Source of the DNA: Candidatus Nitrosotalea okcheonensis
GTDB taxonomy: Archaea > Thermoproteota > Nitrososphaeria > Nitrososphaerales > Nitrosopumilaceae
DNA: 64,000 bases
Direction of reading: 5' to 3'
Assembly: GCF_900177045.1 (NCBI RefSeq)
Contig: NZ_LT841358.1
Coordinates: 1,141,396-1,205,395 of the forward strand
The position numbers were made by a program, and so were the translations under genes. The notes below the pieces were generated by a model. That model searched no databases and was not told where the DNA came from. It worked only from the letters and a program-made list of their open reading frames with translations. Position 1 is the stretch's first letter; every line of letters starts with the position of its first letter. This document shows, piece by piece, positions 37,331 to 46,590 of the stretch.

Positions 37331-37461
37331 AATATGTTATTCTTCAACTTTCAAACTTTAAAAAACTGGCGTAGATTCTTGCTGTAACTTTCTTCTAAGA
37401 AATACAAAATTGTCAGATTTACCATAAAGACTTTTTAAACCTAAACCTAACTGAATCGTGA

Positions 37462-38577
37462 ATGTCATCTGAAGAGTTTACAGTAACTCCTTGGAGCGTG
37501 GAAGGAGATATTGACTATGATAAACTCATGCAAAAGTTTGGTACAGAAAAAATTTCCCCAGAATTAGAAGCACGCATTGAAAAAATAACTGGAGAGATGC
37601 ATCCAATGTTAAAGTTAGGATATTTTTTTAGCCATAGGGATTTGGACAAGGTTTTGACAGAATATGAGAAGGGAAACAAGTTTTATCTTTACACCGGAAG
37701 AGGCCCATCCGGAAAAATTCACATGGGGCACCTTCTTCCATGGATTTTTACAAAATATCTTCAGGAAAAATTTGATGTCAATTTGATATTTCAGTTAACT
37801 GACGATGAAAAATTTCTGTACAGTGATGGAAAATCTATGGATGATGTATCAAAGTTTACACAAGAAAACATCCTGGATATAATTGCCATTGGATTTGATC
37901 CAAAAAAGACAAAGATCCTAATTGATACAAAAGACATCAAACGGATTTATCCCATATCACTTGAGATAGCAAAAAGAGTTACCTATTCTACTGTCAAGGC
38001 AGTTTTTGGATTCGAAAATTCTACAAACATAGGCATGATTGGGTTTCCGCCGATACAGGCAGCACCGTGTTTTTTACCGTCAATAATAGAAGGGCGTCCC
38101 ACTCCTGTACTCATACCTGCAGCAATAGACCAGGATCCCTATTGGAGAGTAACAAGAGATATTGCTGAAAAATTAGGATATCCAAAACCTGCCCAGATTC
38201 ATTCCAAGTTTTTGCCTGGACTTGGCATGCAAGGAAAAATGTCTTCCTCAATTCCCGAGACTGCCATATTTACTACAGACGATGATGGTATAATAGACAA
38301 AAAGATTTCAAGTACGTTTACAGGTGGCCAGCCCACTGTTGAGCTTCAACGAAAACTTGGTGCAAACTATAGCATATGTCCAGTATTTTGGTATCTAAGA
38401 TATTTCTTTGATACTGAAAAGGAATCTGATGAGAGGGCAAGAAAGTGTAAGAGCGGACAGCTGCTATGTGGAGAATGCAAGAGCAATCTAAAAGATGCTA
38501 CAAAGCCTTTCCTATCAGAGTTCAAGAAGCAAAGAGAAAAAGCAAAAGATCAAGTAGACAAGTTCATGTTTGATTAA
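37462..38577 (+). CDS. trpS: Tryptophanyl-tRNA synthetase
   Basis: 371 residues, archaeal/eukaryotic form. GRGPSGKIHMGHLLPW is the HIGH region, GKMSSSIPETAIF the KMSKS loop. Leaderless: TTTTTAAA at 37432-37439 is 26-27 bases before ATG. Its tRNA, with two introns, lies 6 kb away in this window. Confidence 0.95.
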   Translation: MSSEEFTVTPWSVEGDIDYDKLMQKFGTEKISPELEARIEKITGEMHPMLKLGYFFSHRDLDKVLTEYEKGNKFYLYTGRGPSGKIHMGHLLPWIFTKYLQEKFDVNLIFQLTDDEKFLYSDGKSMDDVSKFTQENILDIIAIGFDPKKTKILIDTKDIKRIYPISLEIAKRVTYSTVKAVFGFENSTNIGMIGFPPIQAAPCFLPSIIEGRPTPVLIPAAIDQDPYWRVTRDIAEKLGYPKPAQIHSKFLPGLGMQGKMSSSIPETAIFTTDDDGIIDKKISSTFTGGQPTVELQRKLGANYSICPVFWYLRYFFDTEKESDERARKCKSGQLLCGECKSNLKDATKPFLSEFKKQREKAKDQVDKFMFD

Positions 38578-38582
38578 CCAAT

Positions 38583-38864
38583 ATGAAAGTAGACATTACA
38601 TGTGCAGACAATTACGAAGCGCAGAAACTTGCTAGTCTAATATACATAAAAGATGATAATGAAATTTTTATCAGCGGCATTTTAGAGATAATTGAAAATG
38701 AGATAGTCATATCTCTAAAAGACAAATCTGCCCACAGTGTACTGTTCAAAGACAAGATTCAGGCAGAGTTTTTTGCAGATTTTATCCAGTCTGTAGTTGA
38801 TGATGTAAACAAAATCACAGAGACCAAAATTCGTGAAGATGTTGTTGAAATAACAAAAGAGTAA
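38583..38864 (+). CDS. Hypothetical protein coupled to trpS
   Basis: 93 residues, acidic, alpha/beta, five bases after trpS. Reads like a small KEOPS Pcc1-like or PH-type fold (beta strands then helices), but no motif proves it. Likely same transcript as trpS. Confidence 0.55.
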   Translation: MKVDITCADNYEAQKLASLIYIKDDNEIFISGILEIIENEIVISLKDKSAHSVLFKDKIQAEFFADFIQSVVDDVNKITETKIREDVVEITKE

Positions 38865-38866
38865 TT

Positions 38867-39214
38867 TTAGACAAGAGACTTGTCCATTTCCTGAGTGACT
38901 AATTCCTGCACCTTGAGAAAGTATAGCCTAGTTGTATAGGGCATGTCATCAAGGTTATCAGATATTGCCATCATGAGATAGCGAACGGCTCGTTTTGATA
39001 TGTTGAGGTTGAATTTCAGATAAAGGATTGGATCTTGTTTCACACCAATTTTGTCTACAAGCCACGGTGGAGCCATCTCTTTTGCTTCTCCAATTATTTT
39101 ATTGTACCAGAGAGCTATATTTTCAGGATCAAGGCCGTCCTTTAGACCTGTGATATCAGAAGACATTTTGCTAAACATTCTGTCTGTTAATTCTTTCAAT
39201 GTCTTACTAGACAT
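38867..39214 (-). CDS. Hypothetical helical protein, 115 residues
   Basis: All-helical, soluble: MFSKMSSDITGLKDGLDP, APPWLVDKIGVKQDPILYLK, SKRAVRYLMMAISDNLDDMP. Looks like a conserved archaeal protein from its ordered composition; no function known. Confidence 0.55.
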   Translation of the reverse strand: MSSKTLKELTDRMFSKMSSDITGLKDGLDPENIALWYNKIIGEAKEMAPPWLVDKIGVKQDPILYLKFNLNISKRAVRYLMMAISDNLDDMPYTTRLYFLKVQELVTQEMDKSLV

Positions 39215-39258
39215 TTTAGAGTTTTATGGAACCTACTCAAAGATTGAAAAGTTGTTTG

Positions 39259-39738
39259 TCAACTAAGTATATTTCCGTCAGCATCAATCTCAGAGTTTTT
39301 GATTCGTGTTGTAGAGATACGTGTACCATCCTTGGCAAGAGCCATCGGAACGACGATCACGACAACTGGGGGGGAATTTCTTTCTGTCCGTAACTTGTTC
39401 AAATCTTTGCCTTTTGAGGAAGTTTCTTCACTTACTATCAATGCTTCCACCTCTTGTTCCAATACTGCCGGACCAAAATCATTATCAAGTTTGCTTATCA
39501 CATACTTGGAATTTGGAAAATTTTTTTTTATCACGTCTTCTAGTGTTTTGTATCGTCTAGGATAATCATTGATAGGGATTTTTCCTTTTTTTCTTGCAAG
39601 TTCGTCACTGGTTAGACCTATGATAACTTTGGATGAGATTGAAAATCCATTTCTCAAGAGTTCTATATGCCCCCTATGAATAATATCAAATGTACCGCCT
39701 AAAGCCACAAGTTTGAATCTAGTCATACCATCTTGCAT
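39259..39738 (-). CDS. coaD: Pantetheine-phosphate adenylyltransferase, archaeal type
   Basis: 159 residues (ATG 39738, or 39726). Nucleotidyltransferase motifs GGTFDIIHRGHIELL and ISTTRIK. Makes dephospho-CoA from phosphopantetheine and ATP. The archaeal form differs from bacterial CoaD in sequence. Confidence 0.88.
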   Translation of the reverse strand: MQDGMTRFKLVALGGTFDIIHRGHIELLRNGFSISSKVIIGLTSDELARKKGKIPINDYPRRYKTLEDVIKKNFPNSKYVISKLDNDFGPAVLEQEVEALIVSEETSSKGKDLNKLRTERNSPPVVVIVVPMALAKDGTRISTTRIKNSEIDADGNILS

Positions 39739-39750
39739 TTATGATATTTG

Positions 39751-40773
39751 TCATTTAACAAGTACTACATTAATTGATGGTACTGCAGAGGAAAGAGGAA
39801 CAGAGTCATAATTCCACACATATGTCTCAACAAAATAGGATCCTGCTGTATTTGGTCTCCAGTTTACTGATACATTGTGATTCCCCGGGCCAAGAAATAC
39901 TCCCTTGTATTTTCCTATGAATTCTACTTGTCCATTGAATTGTTTGACTTGGACATAATAGATAAACGACTGGGTAGAATTGAGAAGATATTTTGTATCA
40001 CTTGTTATATTTACAGATGCGTTTACTGGAATTGTAGAGTACGAAGTACCATTAGGATCAGTTATCTTAGTATTACTTACAATTACAGGTAGCGTCGCCT
40101 GAACACCCTTTACATGGATCAGGTTTGATTGGTAATTATCAGATTCTGCAATTATCATATAGGATTGCGCCCTAGTGTTTGAATTTGAAGTTATGCTAAA
40201 TTGAGAATCTTTTCCAGGGTCAATAGAAATAGGATTAGATATTCCTATAGCAACTATTCGTTGAAAGGCATCATATGATATCAAGTAGAGTTTTGTATTA
40301 GTAGATTGCTGTGCTCCATTATTTGTTATATTGCCAGAAATGAGCAACTTGTCAGAAACTTGAAGAGAGCCAGGAGAAATTTGCAAGAGCTGTTGTTTTG
40401 CAGACGACGATTGGAACCCTGCAATTTTTACTTGGATTTGAGTGATAGAGGGATCCGCTTTTGTAGATGATATCATGAAAGGAGCTTTTGCTCCAGGCTG
40501 TATTACCTGTAAAAGAGTTGTCCCGGTTTTGTATTCTATCTGATTAGAGTTACTATCCATGAATGTAACTCCAAGTGTAACTGCGTTGACAGGAGAATTA
40601 AGGTTATTTTGGACCTCCCCGAACACCACAGTAGTACCATCACTTGCCTTGTCAGAATATTCTGTTTGGAGTACTACAACACCAAGACTTGTTGAAGGTG
40701 GAAGATCAGCCCAAGCAAGATTGGTTGTAAACAATACCATAATCAAAAAACTTGAAAGCAACAAGGTTTTCAT
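39751..40773 (-). CDS. Secreted protein with FxLYD/CARDB-like domains
   Basis: 340 residues. Signal peptide ending near LAWA, then three Ig-like beta domains: VVFGEVQNNLNSPVNAVTLG, LLISGNITNNGAQQSTNTKL, and a last one with IYYVQVKQFNGQVEFIG. No membrane anchor. Extracellular or cell-surface, probably structural or adhesive. Confidence 0.7.
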   Translation of the reverse strand: MKTLLLSSFLIMVLFTTNLAWADLPPSTSLGVVVLQTEYSDKASDGTTVVFGEVQNNLNSPVNAVTLGVTFMDSNSNQIEYKTGTTLLQVIQPGAKAPFMISSTKADPSITQIQVKIAGFQSSSAKQQLLQISPGSLQVSDKLLISGNITNNGAQQSTNTKLYLISYDAFQRIVAIGISNPISIDPGKDSQFSITSNSNTRAQSYMIIAESDNYQSNLIHVKGVQATLPVIVSNTKITDPNGTSYSTIPVNASVNITSDTKYLLNSTQSFIYYVQVKQFNGQVEFIGKYKGVFLGPGNHNVSVNWRPNTAGSYFVETYVWNYDSVPLSSAVPSINVVLVK

Positions 40774-40902
40774 GTCAATAGTTCCAAAGAGGGATTAATC
40801 ATATACAGCATATCATAATCTATACAACATAGTTTAGAAGGTTCTACTAAACTTGCGTTAGGAGATAAAAATTATAAAAAGAAGATAAAAGATTTAGTTA
40901 AT

Positions 40903-41004
40903 TTACTTGTGTTTCTTTGCGGTAATTACACACCAGTAAATGAATCCAGGTATCAATCCTACCATCAATGGTATGTATACGCCCGCTTGACTCCAATCTT
41001 GCAT
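40903..41004 (-). CDS. Small one-helix membrane protein, 33 residues
   Basis: MQDWSQAGVYIPLMVGLI... continuing into PGFIYWCVITAKKHK: one membrane helix with a basic end, so the positive tail is cytoplasmic. ATG 41004, stop 40903. Unknown role. Confidence 0.4.
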   Translation of the reverse strand: MQDWSQAGVYIPLMVGLIPGFIYWCVITAKKHK

Positions 41005-41161
41005 ATCTAAATTACCTAATCACCAAAAAACTTGCATAGTATTTAAATCCATCTTTCAGAGGTTCTGGGAAGTCTCCGTCGGGTCGATCAGAGCGGAAAA
41101 AAGCGTCGGATCAAGTACAGCGATCATGAGTGGATCATGGCCATTTAAATAAAACTCGAGC

Positions 41162-41548
41162 ATGATTTGTGATCAAGACTTGGAGATACTAATCGAGCCA
41201 TGGAATCAACTTGTGATTCATGAAGTACTAGAATTAAAATTTGAGGACTGGATAACTCAGATAATTGCCAGTGCAAGGTCTGCAGGAGGCGGCATACCCA
41301 CCATTTTCTGGGCAAATGGAGTGTCATTTCATTTTGCGACATTTCCTGATACAGATACCATAGTACAAGAGAAACTCAAAGGTAGAATCCATTATTCGTC
41401 CATCACATTTGCCATAAAAGAAAAGTTTGAAAAACAGATTATTCGTGAAGGAGGAGCTGTGAATTTTACAGACGTAAGCCATAACGAAATATTTAGCAAA
41501 TTGACAGAGAGATTAAGATCCCAGTCAAAGTTCCAAAATATGCACTAG
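41162..41548 (+). CDS. Hypothetical protein, 128 residues
   Basis: Alpha/beta, soluble; ILIEPWNQLVIHEVLEL and GGGIPTIFWANGVSFHFAT. ATTTAAATAA at 41145 is only about 13 bases before ATG 41162 but 30 before an in-frame TTG at 41180, which may be the true leaderless start. End shares CTAG with the convergent gene. Confidence 0.55.
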   Translation: MICDQDLEILIEPWNQLVIHEVLELKFEDWITQIIASARSAGGGIPTIFWANGVSFHFATFPDTDTIVQEKLKGRIHYSSITFAIKEKFEKQIIREGGAVNFTDVSHNEIFSKLTERLRSQSKFQNMH

Positions 41549-41715
41549 CGTTTTCTGGATTTATAATAAACTAAGAACCCGCCTGCTGCAACAAGTCCAG
41601 TGCCTATTATTTGGTAAAGATAGGGGATAGTATCAGACCAGAATGGAAAGATAAAGATCCCAGCAGTAATCATGCCAAGATAGACAAGCATGGTTTGGTC
41701 TATATCAAATGGCAT
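41545..41715 (-). CDS. Small two-helix membrane protein, 56 residues
   Basis: MPFDIDQTMLVYLGMITA, then IPYLYQIIGTGLVAAGGFLV and a basic tail YYKSRKR. ATG 41715, stop on the shared CTAG. Unknown role. Confidence 0.5.
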   Translation of the reverse strand: MPFDIDQTMLVYLGMITAGIFIFPFWSDTIPYLYQIIGTGLVAAGGFLVYYKSRKR

Positions 41716-41945
41716 CAATGGTTGCTTCTTTTTTCCATAGTATAAAGAATTCTAATTTAGTATTCTGTAGATAATCAGAGGAAATCTATCAGTTGAAATC
41801 AAAATGTTTTCTTGATTTTGCGCCATCAGTTTCTTGAATGAATCGTATAGTTGGTTCATTTTTCCCTTAAAACACGAATGAATGATTTCTCGTCCATACT
41901 AGGAGATCAATAAAACATTATTTAATAATACTACAGAGTAGTGTT

Positions 41946-42293
41946 ACGATCAAAATAAAAAGAGTTTATGAAAAATATTCTTCGGATGATGGTTTTAGGA
42001 TATTAATTGATAGACTATGGCCACGAGGGGTTTCAAAAGCCAACGCCCATGTTGATTTGTGGCTTAGAGAGATAGCACCAACTGACCACTTGAGAGAGTG
42101 GTTTTCCCATGATGTAAAAAAATGGAAATCATTCAAGAAAAAATACAAAGAAGAATTAAAGGAAAACAAATTGTCATTAGACAAAATTAGAGATCTTCAA
42201 AAAGAACATAAAACTATCACACTAGTTTTTTCTGCAAAAGACGAACAACACAATAATGCTATTGTCTTAGGTGAAGTCTTACACATTTTATGA
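41946..42293 (+). CDS. DUF488 protein with a non-standard start codon
   Basis: About 115 residues of the DUF488 family: RVYEKYSSDDGFRILIDRLW, then PRGVSK, and LREIAPTDHLREWFSHD. The family normally begins M-I-K-I-K-R-V; here that Met is ACG (41946-41948) and no ATG, GTG or TTG precedes it in frame. A TATTTAATAA box at 41917 is 25-27 bases upstream, so the mRNA would start there. Starting at the first ATG (42053-42057 area) would drop a third of the domain. Function of DUF488 unknown. Confidence 0.6.
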   Translation, partial: TIKIKRVYEKYSSDDGFRILIDRLWPRGVSKANAHVDLWLREIAPTDHLREWFSHDVKKWKSFKKKYKEELKENKLSLDKIRDLQKEHKTITLVFSAKDEQHNNAIVLGEVLHIL

Positions 42294-42455
42294 CAATCAT
42301 AATAACAAACAAAAACACTTTGTCAAACATCCATAGTGAACATGGTTAGTTGTTTTTAAATACAAACTTGCAATACATGAATTTATGAAAATAACTGTAA
42401 GCAGTGAAGAGAAATCAGAATGAAATTAATTCAAAATATACATCTCCCGGTACTT

Positions 42456-42527
42456 ATGATGATATACATAGTTGATGACGATGTTCTGGTACATCGACAG
42501 TTTAACATTCCTCGTTCTGGATTGTAA
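42456..42527 (+). pseudogene. Receiver-domain fragment, 23 codons
   Basis: MMIYIVDDDVLVHRQF matches the first strand and acidic pocket of CheY-like receivers, then the frame stops after IPRSGL. It faces the histidine kinase gene. Probably a remnant of a response regulator. Confidence 0.4.
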
Positions 42528-42573
42528 GAAAATTAGGTGATTTTGGTTAAATTCAGTTCCTCGCCAATTTTTC

Positions 42574-44853
42574 TCATCTACGCGGTATTTTTATCATAAA
42601 TGTTGACGGCAATTTTGCTTCAATTGTCCATCCATGTTGTTCCACTAGGTTTTTACAGGTGGGCAATCCAAGACCAGTTCCTGATCTTTTTGTTGTAAAC
42701 AGAGGTTCGAAGATCTGTGGTAATACTTCAGGTGATATACCATTTCCAGAATCTGAAATTTCTATCACATCATTGTTTGATTCGTTTCTAATTGCCACAG
42801 TAATCTCACCTTGAGTGGTATCAATTGCCTGAATTGCATTATTAATTATATTTTCAAAAACAATTTCCAATTTTATCCTGTCACAATCTACTGTCAGGTC
42901 GTCTTTAGGCAAGACTAACTTGATATTGTCAGGTAACTTGATTTTACCAATACAAGAGTTCAGAATTTGTAATATTGAACAAGACTCTTTTTTAATATCA
43001 GTAGATCTGACAAAATTCAATACATCTTGAATTTGATATGATATTCGTGAAGCTGATTCATTTATCATATTAATCAGCGATAATTCTTTTGCATCCATGT
43101 TTTGTTTGCGTATTCTTAATAATTCAGCAGCATTTAGAATTACACCTAACGGATTTCGGATATCATGTGTAAGCTTGGACGATAATTCCCCTACTGTCAT
43201 CAGTCTTTTTGCTTTTTCTTCCTCAAGGGCTGCTTTTGTGCTATAAATCTCTGTCATGTCTCTTAGAGAAACGGTTCTTCCCACAATCTTTCCAGTATCA
43301 TCATAAAGACTTGTTCCGCTAATGAGGGTAGGAAATTCCGAACCATCTTTTCTTTTTAGCCATATTGTCTGATTTGTTATTTTACCAGTCTTTTTCCATT
43401 CTTCCATTCCCTTTGATAATTCCCTAAGGCTTTTTTTGGAGGTATGCTCAAAAACGGATTTTCCAATGACCTCATCTTTTGTGCAACCTAGACTTCGTAG
43501 GTAATTTTCATTACAATCCAGTATGATGCCATCTTCAGAAATGGAACGAAGCATATCAGGTGCATACTCGTAAAGACCCCTATACTTTTTCTCTGTTGCA
43601 GAAAGAATTTCATGGGTTTTTTTGAGTTCTTGGTATTGATCCTTTATTCGTTTTTCTGATAATTCCAATTTCTCGACCTCTACAAGTTTTTTTCGTGCTG
43701 TCTGAATGTTTTTAACCATGGTGTTAAATGACCGGCCAAGTTCTCCAAATTCATCAGTAGAATCTTCTTCCACACTTGTTTCAAAGTGTTCTTCAGATAT
43801 TAGCTCCGTTGCTTTTTTAAGCCTAACAATCGGTTCTGAGAAGAACTTTGATGTAATCAATGAAAAAATTATCACGCCGACTACAGATACTGATACAAGT
43901 ATTAGTATTCCACCACCCAAGATGGTGATAGATTCCGAACTTGTAGATAGATGGTAGCTCAGCGTACCAATGAAAATGGTTGGAATTACAGAGGATATGA
44001 GAAATAATGCTGTCAATCTTGTTCTTAATCGAATAGATCTAATAGTTTTATTTTCTGTAGTATAATGAGATTTCAAAATCATTAATCCTATTCCTGATAG
44101 AATGAACAATATACTTGTGTGAATTGCCATTCCAGTGCTCCATCCAGGTATGTGATAGTAGAGAAATGGTAAATTTGTTGCATATCCGATAAGACCAAGA
44201 CCTCCAGAAGACAATATAGATAGACCAATCCAAAATAAGGGTTTTTTTGATTTCGTATAATTTGACAGAGAAAATATTCCAGCTGTTACTATCATTACAA
44301 AGTCTACCATTGTAGGTATGGATGGCCTTCCTAGAACGGTAGTGTTTTCATCATGTATCTCTTTTACAAATAGATTCTCGATTCCTGTATATACACCAGA
44401 TATGTTGGATACAAGTAATGTGCCCATAAACAGAAAAATCACCATGCCAGATGCAGCGATGGCGATTTCACTTGCACCTAACTTTCCTTTTTGCATATTG
44501 GCGATAAAATAAAGAATAATTCCGCTAAAAATGAAAGAGACCGAAGTGCTAAATTTCATATTTACTGCATGAGGTAACACTTCTTCCAGAGTTGTTATGT
44601 CAAAGATCCATCCTACTGTGACCACTATTCCCATTCCAAAAACTATTATTGCCAAGATCTTTGTTATCATTAATTCAAATCCTGTCAGTGAATGATTAAT
44701 CAGGGTATTGTGACCCATTTCAGTTTTACTTTTTGATGTTTTTTCACATGGATTTTTGTACAAATTATTTTTGAAATCTTTAATTTTGTTAATTTTTGAT
44801 CCTAATGATTTTTTCTTGTTATAGTCAAGACTTCTATTGCGTCCACTAATCAT
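42574..44853 (-). CDS. Membrane sensor histidine kinase (HAMP-PAS-HisKA-HATPase)
   Basis: 759 residues. Six to eight membrane segments (about 60-320), HAMP (about 325-380), coiled coil, PAS (about 420-540). H-box LSSKLTHDIRNPLGVI with phosphoacceptor His563; N box NIINNAIQAI, G1 ISDSGNGIS, G2 SGTGLGLPTCKNL. Autophosphorylates and passes phosphate to a response regulator. No intact regulator is adjacent, only the 23-codon fragment. Its PAS resembles that of the kinase-like gene at 52424. Confidence 0.9.
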   Translation of the reverse strand: MISGRNRSLDYNKKKSLGSKINKIKDFKNNLYKNPCEKTSKSKTEMGHNTLINHSLTGFELMITKILAIIVFGMGIVVTVGWIFDITTLEEVLPHAVNMKFSTSVSFIFSGIILYFIANMQKGKLGASEIAIAASGMVIFLFMGTLLVSNISGVYTGIENLFVKEIHDENTTVLGRPSIPTMVDFVMIVTAGIFSLSNYTKSKKPLFWIGLSILSSGGLGLIGYATNLPFLYYHIPGWSTGMAIHTSILFILSGIGLMILKSHYTTENKTIRSIRLRTRLTALFLISSVIPTIFIGTLSYHLSTSSESITILGGGILILVSVSVVGVIIFSLITSKFFSEPIVRLKKATELISEEHFETSVEEDSTDEFGELGRSFNTMVKNIQTARKKLVEVEKLELSEKRIKDQYQELKKTHEILSATEKKYRGLYEYAPDMLRSISEDGIILDCNENYLRSLGCTKDEVIGKSVFEHTSKKSLRELSKGMEEWKKTGKITNQTIWLKRKDGSEFPTLISGTSLYDDTGKIVGRTVSLRDMTEIYSTKAALEEEKAKRLMTVGELSSKLTHDIRNPLGVILNAAELLRIRKQNMDAKELSLINMINESASRISYQIQDVLNFVRSTDIKKESCSILQILNSCIGKIKLPDNIKLVLPKDDLTVDCDRIKLEIVFENIINNAIQAIDTTQGEITVAIRNESNNDVIEISDSGNGISPEVLPQIFEPLFTTKRSGTGLGLPTCKNLVEQHGWTIEAKLPSTFMIKIPRR

Positions 44854-45155
44854 ATCTCATGTAATAACCAACACAAAAAGAGTATATCGTCTAGGTTGTC
44901 TATAAAAAACACACAAGTCACACAATTAGAGATTAGACTCACAAATTTGAACTCATTAAAGATCTATACTTAAACAACTGCATGTACCGTTCTTGTCAGT
45001 TTTCCATTTTATCACCCCCATAATGACAAGAGGAATTAGCACATCCAACGTTGGCATAGTTATAGAAACACTAATTGACTGATTTTCAAAGGTCTGGACA
45101 TGTTGATGAATCACAATTTACATTAGATATTGACTCCGTTCAGGTGTAAGATATG
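44854..45155. other. Gap of about 300 bases with a weak repeat copy
   Basis: No gene. About 44928-44970 there is a partial match (ACTCACAAATTTGAACTC) to the 56-base repeats at 45495 and 49059. Confidence 0.35.
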
Positions 45156-45407
45156 TTAGGTGAAGTTGTGAATTATATGATAATGACGCCCTGCCACTCC
45201 CCATGCTATGGCAAACGCAACTATGCTTGCCACCAATATGGCGCCGACCATATGTGCAGTATCTAGTGGAAGGCATCCTACGTTGTATACGTAAGCTTGT
45301 TCTCCACACGATGGTTGTTGTGCAAATGCCAAGTTAGTGCCTGCAATGGCAACTATACCTAGCGTCATAGCGACTCCAGCTAGTTTTGCTGTACTCAGAC
45401 TAACCAT
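45156..45407 (-). CDS. Small membrane protein with two helices, 83 residues
   Basis: Signal-like helix 1 (VAMTLGIVAIAGTNLAFAQQ), a short outer loop with two Cys (SCGEQAYVYNVGCLPLD) and helix 2 (MVGAILVASIVAFAIAWGVA) followed by RHYHIIHNF. His and Cys could bind metal, but this is not shown. No family known to me. Confidence 0.6.
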   Translation of the reverse strand: MVSLSTAKLAGVAMTLGIVAIAGTNLAFAQQPSCGEQAYVYNVGCLPLDTAHMVGAILVASIVAFAIAWGVAGRHYHIIHNFT

Positions 45408-45494
45408 GCATTGTATAGAACATCGTAATATTTACGGCTGACTAAAACTTCTTGTGTTTCGAATTAACGTTAACCATTTGTTATGATCTTGATT

Positions 45495-45550
45495 AAATCC
45501 TGTAAGATTTAGACTCTCACAAGTATAAACCCGTTGAATTTTGATCATGG
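45495..45550. repeat. 56-base direct repeat, left copy
   Basis: Identical to the right copy (49059-49114) at about 48 of 56 positions; shared blocks AATCCTGTAAGA, ACTCTCACAAGT and AACCCGTTGAATTTTGATCA. Lies just upstream of the copper-type island. Weaker copies near 44928 and 47941. Confidence 0.7.
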
Positions 45551-45597
45551 TACATAGGTATTGAAGAATACTGAACGTTGATCGGTACAAAATTTCC

Positions 45598-45611
45598 TTT
45601 ACAATTGTAAG
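45598..45611. promoter_or_regulatory. Operator palindrome TTTACAATTGTAAG
   Basis: Near-perfect copy of the core of the 22-base palindrome at 46591. It lies between an AT box (ACAAAATTT, about 27 bases before TTG 45618) and the start, covering the transcript start region: repressor geometry. Confidence 0.6.
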
Positions 45612-45617
45612 ATATTA

Positions 45618-46115
45618 TTGTTTAATATCGCAGGTTCTAGACAGAAAGCATTGGAAAAGAAAAAAACATTCGTCATAGTTGGTATAATCATTACTGCTCT
45701 TATGGGAGTTATAGTTGCTACGGAAATGAAACCTACTACAGACAGCATGATGTCAAATGATAAACCGATTTTGTTACACATTCATCCACGTTTGTATCTA
45801 AATGTAGATGGCAAGCCATATTTTGTGCCTCAAAATGTAGGAATAGAACCAGATCTGTGGAAAGATCACACACTTGACCAGTATGGCATGAAGGGAATGG
45901 CTCCATTACATACACATACAGCTGATGGCATGATCCATGTAGAATCAACAATAGTTAGAAATTACACGCTTGGTGAATTTCTAGACATTTGGGGACTTGA
46001 TTTGAAAGGAAAAATAATCAGTGTAGCTGTATATGGTGAGCCAATATCAGATTATAGAAATCACATTTTAAAAGATGAAGAATCTATAATCATGAACATA
46101 ACATCGAATCAATAG
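45618..46115 (+). CDS. His-rich membrane-anchored extracellular protein
   Basis: 165 residues, TTG start. Membrane anchor about 17-35 (FVIVGIIITALMGVIVATEM). Outer domain rich in His: LLHIHPRLYLNVDGK, VPQNVGIEP, PLHTHTADGMIHVES, TLGEFLDIWG. The HxH pairs suggest copper or another metal. Shares an operator palindrome with the TRASH regulator, so it is likely a member of its regulon. Confidence 0.7.
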   Translation: MFNIAGSRQKALEKKKTFVIVGIIITALMGVIVATEMKPTTDSMMSNDKPILLHIHPRLYLNVDGKPYFVPQNVGIEPDLWKDHTLDQYGMKGMAPLHTHTADGMIHVESTIVRNYTLGEFLDIWGLDLKGKIISVAVYGEPISDYRNHILKDEESIIMNITSNQ

Positions 46116-46128
46116 AGTATAGAAGATT

Positions 46129-46566
46129 CTATTTGTTGGAAAGTGATTCTATTCTACCACGATATTTTTCCTTGTACAGTGCCTTGCATGATGAACAACA
46201 GAAAAACCTTTCTTGGTCACCCACTTTCAGTATGCTAGGCTTGCTGTGGGTTGGTCCATTGCAATAATCACAGGTGATCTTTACAAGCATTCCCTTGTCT
46301 AACTTTATCTTATGTACCTTGAGTGTCTTGTATTTTATTTGATCTAGTTTTGCGCTTGTTTGTATCTCCATTTTTCCAAAATCTAGATCTACTGAGACTC
46401 CTTTGATTAATCCAATATTTACAAGTCTCTCGTAATGTAGTTGTACAGTAGGAGTGCTAACCTTTATCTCTCTTGAGATTTGTCGAAACGACTTTCGTCC
46501 ATCCTTTACAAGAGACTCTAGTAGTGCAAGATCAATCTCATCTATCTTTAGAGGCATGATTAACAT
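46129..46566 (-). CDS. AsnC-type HTH with C-terminal TRASH-like metal domain
   Basis: 145 residues (ATG 46566 or 46557). Residues 8-60 are an AsnC/Lrp-like HTH (IDLALLESLVKDGRKSFRQI, then SREIKVSTPTVQLHYE). Residues 95-140 carry CDYCNGP and FFCCSSCKALYKEKY, a TRASH-type site as in archaeal copper-responsive regulators such as Sulfolobus CopT/CopR. Likely a metal sensor. A perfect 22-base palindrome stands before its own gene (autoregulation) and its core before the His-rich gene. Confidence 0.8.
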   Translation of the reverse strand: MLIMPLKIDEIDLALLESLVKDGRKSFRQISREIKVSTPTVQLHYERLVNIGLIKGVSVDLDFGKMEIQTSAKLDQIKYKTLKVHKIKLDKGMLVKITCDYCNGPTHSKPSILKVGDQERFFCCSSCKALYKEKYRGRIESLSNK

Positions 46567-46590
46567 ACATGCAAAGCCTATTTGAAAGCT

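Noticed and set aside
41060-41140. Box C/D-type small RNA
   Set aside because: GC-rich stretch with GATCATG strings, but boxes and guide stems cannot be assigned.
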